From contig DFKU01000012.1 of the NCBI GenBank assembly GCA_002373615.1, forward strand, positions 1 through 19,501: a stretch of DNA of 19,501 bases, given 5' to 3'. Both the position numbers and the translations under genes were made by a program. This DNA comes from Alphaproteobacteria bacterium UBA3637 (GTDB taxonomy: Bacteria > Pseudomonadota > Alphaproteobacteria > CAAHEQ01 > UBA3637). Position 1 is the stretch's first letter; the number at the start of each line of letters is the position of its first letter. This document shows positions 14,473 to 19,501 of the stretch, piece after piece. The notes beneath the pieces are model-generated. The model saw only the letters and a list, made by a program, of their open reading frames with translations, was not told the origin of the DNA and ran no database searches.

Positions 14473-16080
14473 TTATAAATTATTTTTACATACTTGTGTA
14501 TTTTGTGGCAAATCTAGGTCATTAACCTGTAAAATACTGGATGTGTTGCAAGTTGATTTTGAAGTTACTACCATCTTTGCGGCATTAAGAGTAGCGTGGG
14601 GGTTCATTGTTAAATTATGAATATCTATATTTTGGGCTTTAAGAGTAGCGTACGATCCAACTATTAAATCTGTAACATTCATATTTTTTGCCTCAACAGA
14701 GGATTCTGTACCTATTATAAACTCTGGCGCACTTAGATTTTTCATTGTAACCCTATGCTTACTGCCATTCATAATCCATTCTGAGTTCAAGGTTATATCA
14801 TTTGCGGTTATTGTAACCGCATTTCCGTACCACGTTATTTTTTCTGCAGATATATCCCTTACAGCCAGAGAAGCTTCATTAGAAGAAGACAAATTTTTTG
14901 TAGAAATATTTCTTGATTTTAGAGAAGCTCCGTTTGGAACTGATAAAGTATCGGCGGAAAGATCGCGAGTAATCACTGAACCTTGAATGATTAATGAACT
15001 ATTTGTGTTTACATCACAACCTGATAAATTTAAGTTTTTAATCGTAGTTTTATACCATTGAACAGTGTTGGGCGATGTAAAATCATAGTCTGTTCCCTTA
15101 ATATAGCTTTTTAAAATTTCTTCGGCCTTACAGACGCTTTCTTCTTCTTCTTCTTCCTCCTCTTTAGAAGGTTCTTCTTTTGCATCGGAGTCTTCTTCCT
15201 CTGATAGACAATTCCCCTCACTATCTAAATCACGTGGACAACACTCGGTGTCGCCAGCATAGGCGCGCCCCTTTTGACAACAGCCTGAACCCGTGCAGAC
15301 TTCTGTAGCAGGATTACAACAAAAGGAACCGCAAGAATCTGTCTTTCCATCCTCTTTCACAACCTCTATATAAGAAGTATCCTCACCGCATTTATAGCAA
15401 GCCGGGGCAGTATAACCAGATTTTAGTCGTTTTGTTCCATCAACACATTCAGAACAATTTTCATCCACAGTTGAACAAGATGGTGAATCTGGGGTAGGCG
15501 GTGTTGGTGGTGCAGGCGGGGTAGGTGGTGTTGGAGGCTCGTGCGTCGCCGGAGTGTCGGGAGGTGTCAGAGGGGATGGTGGTATCGATTTCCTTTCCTC
15601 TTCAGTTGCAAATTCAAAATCCAAGGCAGCGATTTTGTCCGAATCAGAACATGCATCAACATTCAAGGGCGCGCATTCATTATATTTATAAATGCCCTTA
15701 ATGGGGGAATTTTCACCTTTTATAAACTTAAACAGATTTTTACACACCTTTGAATCAATGGCGTTTCCATCGGTAATTTTTCCAACCTCCACCATGATTT
15801 TGTTTTTACATTTTGTTTTTGGGGGAACTATATCGTATCCATAGGGGGTTTTGTCTTGATCTTTTGTTCCCAAATCAAATGTTTTATGCTTGATTCTTTT
15901 TTCATCACGGGCCGCAAACAGTTTGCTGGCTTCATTGGTGATATCATTTGTGCGAATTTGAACCATCGCTTTTGAATATAATTGCAGACCTGAAACAGAA
16001 ATAATACCGATAACGGCAATGACCGCCAGGACTTCTAATAAGGTACGACCTTTTTCGTTTAAATGGATAAATGAGTGCAT
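14473..16080 (-). CDS. Large prepilin-like surface protein with Pro-rich linker, Cys-rich module and beta-helix-like repeats
   Basis: The N-terminus has a short leader ending in G11, then RTLLEVLAVIAVIGIISVSG with Glu at mature +5: a prepilin-peptidase type signal and hydrophobic helix. After a pilin-like head (about 35-165) come a Pro-rich linker (167-200, PPTPPTPP repeats), a Cys-rich region (202-291, about 17 Cys, with CC pairs), a Glu-rich stretch (294-315) and a C-terminal segment (361-535) of about eight 18-20-residue repeats of the form ASLKSRNISTKNL, ATLKAQNIDIHNL, SSVEAKNMNVTDL. These repeats look like coils of a parallel beta-helix. At 535 residues it is far longer than an ordinary pilin. 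A surface-displayed minor pilin or adhesin is inferred. AAGGGGGG precedes the ATG. It is transcribed alone, toward rpoC. Confidence 0.8.
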   Translation of the reverse strand: MHSFIHLNEKGRTLLEVLAVIAVIGIISVSGLQLYSKAMVQIRTNDITNEASKLFAARDEKRIKHKTFDLGTKDQDKTPYGYDIVPPKTKCKNKIMVEVGKITDGNAIDSKVCKNLFKFIKGENSPIKGIYKYNECAPLNVDACSDSDKIAALDFEFATEEERKSIPPSPLTPPDTPATHEPPTPPTPPAPPTPPTPDSPSCSTVDENCSECVDGTKRLKSGYTAPACYKCGEDTSYIEVVKEDGKTDSCGSFCCNPATEVCTGSGCCQKGRAYAGDTECCPRDLDSEGNCLSEEEDSDAKEEPSKEEEEEEEESVCKAEEILKSYIKGTDYDFTSPNTVQWYKTTIKNLNLSGCDVNTNSSLIIQGSVITRDLSADTLSVPNGASLKSRNISTKNLSSSNEASLAVRDISAEKITWYGNAVTITANDITLNSEWIMNGSKHRVTMKNLSAPEFIIGTESSVEAKNMNVTDLIVGSYATLKAQNIDIHNLTMNPHATLNAAKMVVTSKSTCNTSSILQVNDLDLPQNTQVCKNNL

Positions 16081-16101
16081 AAATCCCCCCTTTTTCTAAG
16101 G

Positions 16102-16130
16102 ATTCTCGCATAAAAAATTTTCTTTTGCAA
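16102..16130 (-). promoter_or_regulatory. Possible promoter of the large prepilin-like gene
   Basis: On the minus strand: TTGCAA (16130-16125), 17-nt spacer, GAGAAT (16107-16102). It sits about 22 nt before the start codon and is divergent from the rpoH promoter. Both boxes are imperfect (4 of 6 each). Confidence 0.35.
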
Positions 16131-16149
16131 GCCTTTTTTAAAAAAACAC

Positions 16150-16178
16150 TTGACAGGGGGTATTCCTTTTGCTACAAT
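16150..16178 (+). promoter_or_regulatory. Promoter of rpoH
   Basis: TTGACA (16150-16155), 17-nt spacer, TACAAT (16173-16178). The expected start is at about 16185, giving an 80-nt leader before the rpoH ATG at 16266. Confidence 0.8.
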
Positions 16179-16238
16179 ATTCTGGCCTAGTCCGAAAGGA
16201 GGGTGCCGGGGCTTTGTCCACAGGGAGGGGTTCTTGGC

Positions 16239-16263
16239 TATATCGCTTAAATGAAAGGATATA
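16239..16263 (+). promoter_or_regulatory. Possible RNA thermometer hairpin at the rpoH ribosome binding site
   Basis: TATATC (16239-16244) pairs with GATATA (16258-16263), placing part of the Shine-Dalgarno (AAAGGA, 16255-16259 region) in or against an AU-rich helix just before the ATG at 16266. Heat-labile structures over the rpoH start are known in E. coli. The helix is short, so this remains a candidate. Confidence 0.35.
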
Positions 16264-16265
16264 AA

Positions 16266-17144
16266 ATGAACGCAAGTTATGCACTTACTTTTCCATCATT
16301 TCAAGGGGGACTTCCCCGTTATTTGGCCGAAATCAATAAGTTTCCAATGTTAGAGGCTGACCAAGAATATATGTTAGCCAAGCGCTATCATGAAACCGGA
16401 GATATTGAGGCGGCGCATCAATTGACGACTTCGCATTTGCGGTTGGCGGCCAAGGTGGCGATTTCTTTTCGTCATTATGGACTGGCTTTGTCGGATTTAA
16501 TTTCTGAGGCCAATATCGGCCTGATGCAGGCCATTAAGAAGTTTGACCCTGATAAGGGCTTTCGTTTGGCGACCTATGCCATTTGGTGGATTAAGGCGGC
16601 TGTTTCTGAATTCATTTTAAAGTCCTGGTCTTTGGTGAAAATTGGGACTGTGGCAACCCAAAAACGTTTATTTTATAATCTGCATAAAATCAAATCCAAA
16701 TTAGGGCTTTATGGGGAAAATGGTATTTCTGACGAAACGGCGGATTATATTTCCAAAACATTAAAGGTATCGCGTAAAGACGTTTTGGAAATGGAACAAC
16801 GTTTGTCGGGGGATTCATCTTTGAATGCGCCGTTGTCCAGTGATTCCGGGACGAATTTTCAAGAAATGTTGGCCGATAATGAAGAAACGATCGAAGAACG
16901 TTTGGGGGATTCTCAGGATTTGGCACTCAAGAAAAAGTTGTTGGCAGAGGCTATGAAGACTTTGAATGAACGTGAACAGGCGATTTTACAAAAACGGTAT
17001 TTGAGTGAACATCCTCAAACTTTGGAAGACTTGGGGGCGGAATTCCATATCAGCCGTGAACGGGTGCGTCAGATTGAAACAAAGGCCTTTGAAAAGGTGA
17101 AAAAGGCCATGCAGGCCAGTGCTCAGAAATTGGCTTTGGTGTAA
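16266..17144 (+). CDS. rpoH: RNA polymerase sigma factor RpoH (sigma-32 type)
   Basis: This 292-residue sigma70-family protein directs polymerase to heat-shock promoters. Region 2 is clear (LISEANIGLMQAIKKFDPDK, residues 78-97, then GFRLATYAIWWIKAAV). The RpoH box, QKRLFYNLHK (132-141), separates RpoH from the housekeeping factor. Region 4 carries the helix-turn-helix LEDLGAEFHISRERVRQIE (about 254-272). There is no long region 1.1, as expected for RpoH. I chose the ATG at 16266 because GAAAGG lies 6 nt upstream; the in-frame ATG at 16251 has no Shine-Dalgarno and would include this site. It is followed within 10 bp by the tRNA-Tyr promoter with no terminator between. Confidence 0.93.
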   Translation: MNASYALTFPSFQGGLPRYLAEINKFPMLEADQEYMLAKRYHETGDIEAAHQLTTSHLRLAAKVAISFRHYGLALSDLISEANIGLMQAIKKFDPDKGFRLATYAIWWIKAAVSEFILKSWSLVKIGTVATQKRLFYNLHKIKSKLGLYGENGISDETADYISKTLKVSRKDVLEMEQRLSGDSSLNAPLSSDSGTNFQEMLADNEETIEERLGDSQDLALKKKLLAEAMKTLNEREQAILQKRYLSEHPQTLEDLGAEFHISRERVRQIETKAFEKVKKAMQASAQKLALV

Positions 17145-17152
17145 TTTTATCC

Positions 17153-17181
17153 TTGACAAATGGAAAAAAATAGTGCATAAT
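17153..17181 (+). promoter_or_regulatory. Promoter of tRNA-Tyr
   Basis: TTGACA (17153-17158), 17-nt spacer, CATAAT (17176-17181), 15 nt before the mature 5' end of tRNA-Tyr. Confidence 0.8.
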
Positions 17182-17196
17182 AAATGCACACCTTAT

Positions 17197-17282
17197 GGAG
17201 AGGTGGCCGAGTGGTTAATGGCAGCAGACTGTAAATCTGCCCTCTTATGAGTTCGGTGGTTCGAATCCACCCCTCTCCACCA
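17197..17282 (+). tRNA. tRNA-Tyr (GTA)
   Basis: The acceptor stem GGAGAGG (17197-17203) pairs with CCTCTCC (17272-17278), followed by discriminator A and an encoded CCA. The anticodon stem-loop is CAGACTGTAAATCTG with anticodon GTA. The T arm contains GGTTCGAATCC. The 86-nt length and long variable arm fit a class II tRNA, as bacterial tRNA-Tyr is. Confidence 0.97.
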
Positions 17283-17292
17283 GTTCTTGGAT

Positions 17293-17320
17293 AGCGCCTG
17301 AAAATGGCGCTTTTTCTTTT
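17293..17320 (+). terminator. Terminator of tRNA-Tyr
   Basis: AGCGCC (17293-17298) and GGCGCT (17306-17311) form a 6-bp stem with a 7-nt loop, followed by TTTTCTTTT. Confidence 0.85.
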
Positions 17321-17339
17321 GTTTACAAGTGCTTGTGCG

Positions 17340-17395
17340 AGTCCGTGTAAGGTTGCACAAAAATTACAAAAAATTCAATAAACACGGACTTTTTT
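17340..17395 (+). terminator. Long-loop terminator-like inverted repeat
   Basis: AGTCCGTGT (17340-17348) pairs perfectly with ACACGGACT (17382-17390), directly followed by five T's, but the loop is 33 nt and A-rich. An alternative pairing, GTGC (17335-17338) with GCAC (17355-17358), would break it. It may be a second terminator after tRNA-Tyr or an attenuator. No promoter serves it directly. The rest of the gap to 17475 is AT-rich and shows nothing else. Confidence 0.5.
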
Positions 17396-17475
17396 AAGCC
17401 AATTTTCCTTTGTTTTCAATACCCGTCTCTTGGGATTACACAAATTCTTCCCAGAAATTTTAACATAAAAAAACA

Positions 17476-17504
17476 TTGACTTTATGGCGGACTTTTGTTC
17501 TAAT
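17476..17504 (+). promoter_or_regulatory. Promoter of the ankyrin-like gene
   Basis: TTGACT (17476-17481), 17-nt spacer, TCTAAT (17499-17504), about 28 nt from the expected start site to the ATG. Confidence 0.65.
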
Positions 17505-17539
17505 GGGAATATAGATAAGTTTAAACAAAGGAGTGTAAA

Positions 17540-18292
17540 ATGACAAGTATGAAAACGGGATTGGTTGCTGCTTCAAATCCAAACGAAGGGTGGCATGATT
17601 TTGAAAAATTATTTGACGCAGCTAGAAAATCAGATTATAAACTATTAAAGAAATGTTTAACAGATATACGGTTTACAGACCCCAATTTTTTTATTGAGGA
17701 AGATGATTATATGAGTTCTGTAGGTGCATTAACTTGTTCGATTGATTACTGTTTGGCTGGATCACCACATTGTAAACAAGATACTCAATGTGTAGATTGC
17801 CTCAAGCTTTTAATAGAAAAAGGGGCTGAATTTTCTGCGGCAGAAAATGTGCCAGAGGTCAATGAGGCTAATGTTTTTTATCATGAACAGCACAAAAATA
17901 ACTTAAAATTTATTGGTTGTAATAAAAAATCCATTTATAATGCGGTCAAATTTGCTTTGATGCATGGTGGTCTTTTCACTTTTGCGGACGCTGATAAAGA
18001 TATGTTAAGAAATGCTGGTATTATGAATATGAAAGAGTTCTATACTTTTGCTAAAGTTGGAAATATGTATAATGCGGCTAAAAAAGAGGAGAAAACTCCA
18101 GATGAGGAAACACTTAAAAGGTGGATAAAAATAGCCATCGGAGAAACAAATGGCGCATTGACACAAGGGATATACGAACAGGATGCTGGGGGAGGGAAGA
18201 AAACTTTACGTACTTTTTTGAATAAAAAATCAGAAAAGAAAGTTTCAAAAACACCCAAAACGTCTGCTAAAAAACAAGCTGAACGTGAATAA
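17540..18292 (+). CDS. Hypothetical protein with ankyrin-like helical repeats
   Basis: This 250-residue protein is unrecognised at family level. Three segments look like degenerate ankyrin helix pairs: residues 19-41 (HDFEKLFDAARKSDYKLLKK), residues 62-98 (VGALTCSIDYCLAG, then CVDCLKLLIEKGAEF) and residues 131-148 (SIYNAVKFALMHGGLFTF). The spacing and the LLIEKGA motif are typical of ankyrin repeats. The C-terminal 40 residues are Lys/Thr/Ser-rich and probably disordered. There is no signal peptide or membrane segment, so a cytoplasmic or injected protein-binding role is possible (inference). AAGGAG (17528-17533) lies 6 nt before the ATG. It has its own promoter and a strong terminator, and sits alone between tRNA-Tyr and tRNA-Gly. 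Confidence 0.75.
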   Translation: MTSMKTGLVAASNPNEGWHDFEKLFDAARKSDYKLLKKCLTDIRFTDPNFFIEEDDYMSSVGALTCSIDYCLAGSPHCKQDTQCVDCLKLLIEKGAEFSAAENVPEVNEANVFYHEQHKNNLKFIGCNKKSIYNAVKFALMHGGLFTFADADKDMLRNAGIMNMKEFYTFAKVGNMYNAAKKEEKTPDEETLKRWIKIAIGETNGALTQGIYEQDAGGGKKTLRTFLNKKSEKKVSKTPKTSAKKQAERE

Positions 18293-18310
18293 AATGAATG
18301 TGTAAATTTC

Positions 18311-18345
18311 AACCTCTACCTGCGTGATGGTAGAGGTTGTTTTTT
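18311..18345 (+). terminator. Terminator of the ankyrin-like gene
   Basis: A perfect 10-bp stem AACCTCTACC (18311-18320)/GGTAGAGGTT (18329-18338) with an 8-nt loop is followed by GTTTTTT. Confidence 0.92.
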
Positions 18346-18391
18346 GTAAATTTTAATCCGTGCCATGCAAGACTTCCTCCACCAGTTTAGT

Positions 18392-18420
18392 TAAGTCGTC
18401 AGAAATGACGACTTATTTTT
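18392..18420 (+). terminator. Second intrinsic terminator
   Basis: TAAGTCGTC (18392-18400) and GACGACTTA (18407-18415) form a 9-bp stem with a 6-nt loop, followed by five T's. It lies about 50 bp after the first terminator and has no obvious gene of its own. It could be a backup, or end a short unrecognised transcript. Confidence 0.75.
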
Positions 18421-18540
18421 GTTTTTATTGTGGGGAAATGGACTTCCCAGAGAACTGATACAGAGCCGAGTAGCGCTGGAAGGTGGGGCAAGACCCCTTT
18501 CACTCCTTGTGGGATAAGTATGGTGTTTTGTCTTAAAGCG
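18421..18540. other. GC-richer non-coding block of unknown role
   Basis: This stretch between a terminator and a promoter has no convincing ORF and is less AT-rich than the other spacers around it. Hairpins GGGAA/TTCCC (18433-18448), CTG/CAG (around 18455-18463) and GGGG/CCCC (18485-18497) can be drawn. The related words TTGTGGGGA and TTGTGGGA bracket it. It could be a small RNA on either strand or a decayed repeat. No promoter was found for it. Confidence 0.3.
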
Positions 18541-18541
18541 G

Positions 18542-18570
18542 TTGACTTTTTTAATATTTTGTCTTAAAAT
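18542..18570 (+). promoter_or_regulatory. Promoter of the 18590 gene, with flanking direct repeats
   Basis: TTGACT (18542-18547), 17-nt spacer, TAAAAT (18565-18570). TTTTGTCTTAAA occurs at 18526-18537, upstream of the -35, and again at 18557-18568 across the -10; the copies are 31 bp apart (about three helical turns), which suggests an operator pair. Confidence 0.6.
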
Positions 18571-18589
18571 GTCCTCAAAGGAGTTTATT

Positions 18590-18976
18590 GTGCGTTATAT
18601 TGTTATTAAAAATAAAGACTCTTCTTCTTTCGTTGCGATTTGGAGTGAAAGCCAACATCAGATTGAAATCAAGCCAAATATCTTTAGGGAATGTACTCAC
18701 TATGATTACCTGAAGAAAAATCATATTTCTTCGCAAAGCGTTTCTTCTGTTGGTATGGTTTATTGTGATTTGATTTCAGGTGTTCAAGACGTTGTTCCGG
18801 CCGATTGGATAACGCCTGCGCCAACAGAGGATGATTTTTTTGTTCGAAAGGCGGCGGTTGCTTTTTGCAAAAAACATCCTGATTTAAAAGCAGAAATACA
18901 ATCCGATTGGAAAATCCACAAAGCGTGGGAAGAGCGTTTAAAAAAGCTAAAATCTGCACATATGAAATCTCAGTAA
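18590..18976 (+). CDS. Hypothetical protein, 128 residues
   Basis: I recognise no family. The protein starts MRYIVIKNKDSSSFVAIWSE and its N-terminal half looks like a small mixed beta domain. The C-terminal half is helical and charged (VRKAAVAFCKKHPDLKAEIQ, then KAWEERLKKLKSAHMKS). There is no signal peptide or membrane segment. I chose the GTG at 18590: AAGGAG (18578-18583) lies 6 nt upstream, and the promoter's -10 ends at 18570, so the in-frame ATGs at 18542 and 18569 would lie in or before the promoter. It is monocistronic and upstream of tRNA-Gly. A minus-strand ORF overlapping it is an antisense artefact. Confidence 0.7.
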   Translation: MRYIVIKNKDSSSFVAIWSESQHQIEIKPNIFRECTHYDYLKKNHISSQSVSSVGMVYCDLISGVQDVVPADWITPAPTEDDFFVRKAAVAFCKKHPDLKAEIQSDWKIHKAWEERLKKLKSAHMKSQ

Positions 18977-19006
18977 AAAAGGTGTGGCGTCCGAATAAAA
19001 TCCCCC

Positions 19007-19035
19007 TTGACAAAGAAAAAAAATGGGTGTATAAT
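19007..19035 (+). promoter_or_regulatory. Promoter of tRNA-Gly and probably tuf
   Basis: TTGACA (19007-19012), 17-nt spacer, TATAAT (19030-19035): both boxes perfect. The short leader carries the hairpin ACTTTC/GAAAGT (19042-19057) before the tRNA. With no U-tract terminator between tRNA-Gly and tuf, this promoter probably drives both. Confidence 0.9.
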
Positions 19036-19062
19036 GACGAAACTTTCTGATGAAAGTAAAAT

Positions 19063-19136
19063 GCGGGCGTAGCACAATGGTAGTGCAGCAGCCTTCCAAG
19101 CTGAATACGTGGGTTCGATTCCCATCGCCCGCTCCA
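19063..19136 (+). tRNA. tRNA-Gly (TCC)
   Basis: The acceptor GCGGGCG (19063-19069) pairs with CGCCCGC (19126-19132), followed by discriminator T and an encoded CCA. The anticodon loop is CTTCCAA with anticodon TCC. The T arm has GGTTCGATTCC. At 74 nt it is a normal class I tRNA. It lies upstream of tuf, as glyT does in the E. coli tRNA-tufB operon. Confidence 0.97.
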
Positions 19137-19262
19137 AAAAGTCAGGATTTTCAATTTCCATTTGAAATCCTGTCAGGATGAGAAAACATCTTTAATAAAC
19201 AACTTAACCGAAACCCAAACGGGTTTCATTGACTGATCAGTAAATGAAAAAGGTAAATTAAA
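19137..19262 (+). promoter_or_regulatory. tuf leader with three hairpins
   Basis: CAGGATTT (19143-19150) pairs with AAATCCTG (19165-19172). GAAACCC (19210-19216) pairs with GGGTTTC (19221-19227). ACTGATCAGT (19232-19241) is a perfect palindrome. None is followed by a U-tract, so they look like processing or stabilising elements between tRNA-Gly and tuf. Confidence 0.45.
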
Positions 19263-19501
19263 ATGAGTAAAGAAACATTCCAAAGAACAAAACCGCACTG
19301 CAATATCGGTACAATTGGTCACGTGGACCATGGTAAGACCACATTGACAGCTGCTATTACAAAAGTGTTGTCCGAAGCCGGTAAAGCTGAATTTAAAGCT
19401 TATGACCAAATCGACGGCGCTCCAGAAGAAAAAGCCCGTGGTATTACAATTAACACAGCCCACGTGGAATATGAAACAGAAAAACGTCACTATGCACACG
19501 T
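19263..19501 (+). CDS. tuf: Elongation factor Tu, N-terminal part (runs off the window)
   Basis: EF-Tu is the GTPase that delivers aminoacyl-tRNA to the ribosome. The 79 visible codons begin SKETFQRTKPHCNIGTIG and include the P-loop GHVDHGKT (G1) and the switch I region EEKARGITINTAHVEYET (G2). AAGGT lies 8 nt before the ATG. The gene is cut by the right edge and has no stop here. Its position after tRNA-Gly suggests co-transcription with the tRNA. Confidence 0.97.
   Translation, partial: MSKETFQRTKPHCNIGTIGHVDHGKTTLTAAITKVLSEAGKAEFKAYDQIDGAPEEKARGITINTAHVEYETEKRHYAH

Noticed and set aside
14369..14620. Plus-strand 83-codon ORF starting MFFLFFKFFFMF
   Set aside because: Its Phe-rich start comes from the U-rich stretch of the small RNA candidate, it passes through a strong terminator, and it then runs antisense to the prepilin gene.
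18421..18540. SRP RNA, 6S RNA or a known riboswitch in the GC-richer block
   Set aside because: None of the conserved words I would expect (for example the SRP GGAAG tetraloop context or TPP CTGAGA/ACC boxes) could be placed in a consistent fold.
18684..19154. Minus-strand ORF of 156 codons with RWESNPRIQLGRLLHYHCAT
   Set aside because: This peptide is the well-known antisense translation of a tRNA-Gly gene, and the rest runs opposite to the plus-strand 128-residue gene and its promoter-side signals. It is an artefact.
18970..19161. Minus-strand ORF with ERAMGIEPTYSAWKAAALP
   Set aside because: It is also a standard spurious translation across tRNA-Gly, in another frame.
1..19501. CRISPR array, transposase, integrase or prophage genes
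   Set aside because: No regularly spaced identical repeats and no recombinase or phage-like ORFs were seen on either strand.

Overview
The window looks like a chromosomal segment of an AT-rich member of the Alphaproteobacteria, probably an uncultured gut-type or host-associated lineage. The evidence is a GapR (DUF2312) and TrcR (DUF1013) pair, both families known mainly from Alphaproteobacteria, an RpoH-type sigma factor, alphaproteobacterial-looking RpoB and RpoC, and prepilin-like proteins with a 'GRSMIEMLGVLAVIG' type N-terminus. The lineage assignment is inference; no search was run.

Layout. (1) 1-1084: a prepilin-like gene with a Cys-rich and lectin-like C-terminus; its N-terminus is encoded by a dispersed palindromic repeat. 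(2) 1154-1947, minus strand: a trcR-gapR operon. (3) 1948-2406: a non-coding stretch with divergent promoters. It holds a strong candidate structured RNA or attenuator with an intrinsic terminator, an alternative antiterminator pairing and a tandemly duplicated loop motif, followed by a consensus sigma70 promoter for secE. (4) 2407-14186, plus strand: the classical secE-nusG-rplK-rplA-rplJ-rplL-rpoB-rpoC block (protein export, transcription elongation factor, ribosomal stalk and L1 proteins, RNA polymerase beta and beta'). It contains an extra small Cys-rich ORF between nusG and rplK and folded leaders before rplK, rplJ and rpoB. It ends at a bidirectional terminator.

(5) 14235-16080: a second copy of the palindromic repeat, a promoter-hairpin-terminator unit that looks like a small RNA gene of about 100 nt, and a large minus-strand prepilin-like protein with a Pro-rich linker, a Cys-rich module and a beta-helix-like repeat tail. 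(6) 16150-17315: rpoH, with a possible RNA thermometer over its ribosome binding site, then tRNA-Tyr(GTA). (7) 17340-18976: an ankyrin-like hypothetical gene and an unrecognised small gene, each with its own promoter, separated by terminators and a GC-richer non-coding block. (8) 19007-19501: a promoter, tRNA-Gly(TCC), a hairpin-rich leader and the start of tuf (EF-Tu), cut by the window edge.

The core block encodes the transcription and translation machinery. The accessory genes (prepilin-like, ankyrin-like, unknown) sit exactly where conserved synteny is broken: the usual rpsL-rpsG-fusA genes do not follow rpoC, and the tRNA-Tyr/tRNA-Gly/tuf cluster is split. Nearly every promoter found has a -35 close to TTGACA and a 17-nt spacer, so the transcription units can be read with fair confidence. 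The most novel-looking elements are RNAs rather than proteins: the 2060-2290 structured RNA, the 14344-14447 small RNA candidate and the rpoH leader.
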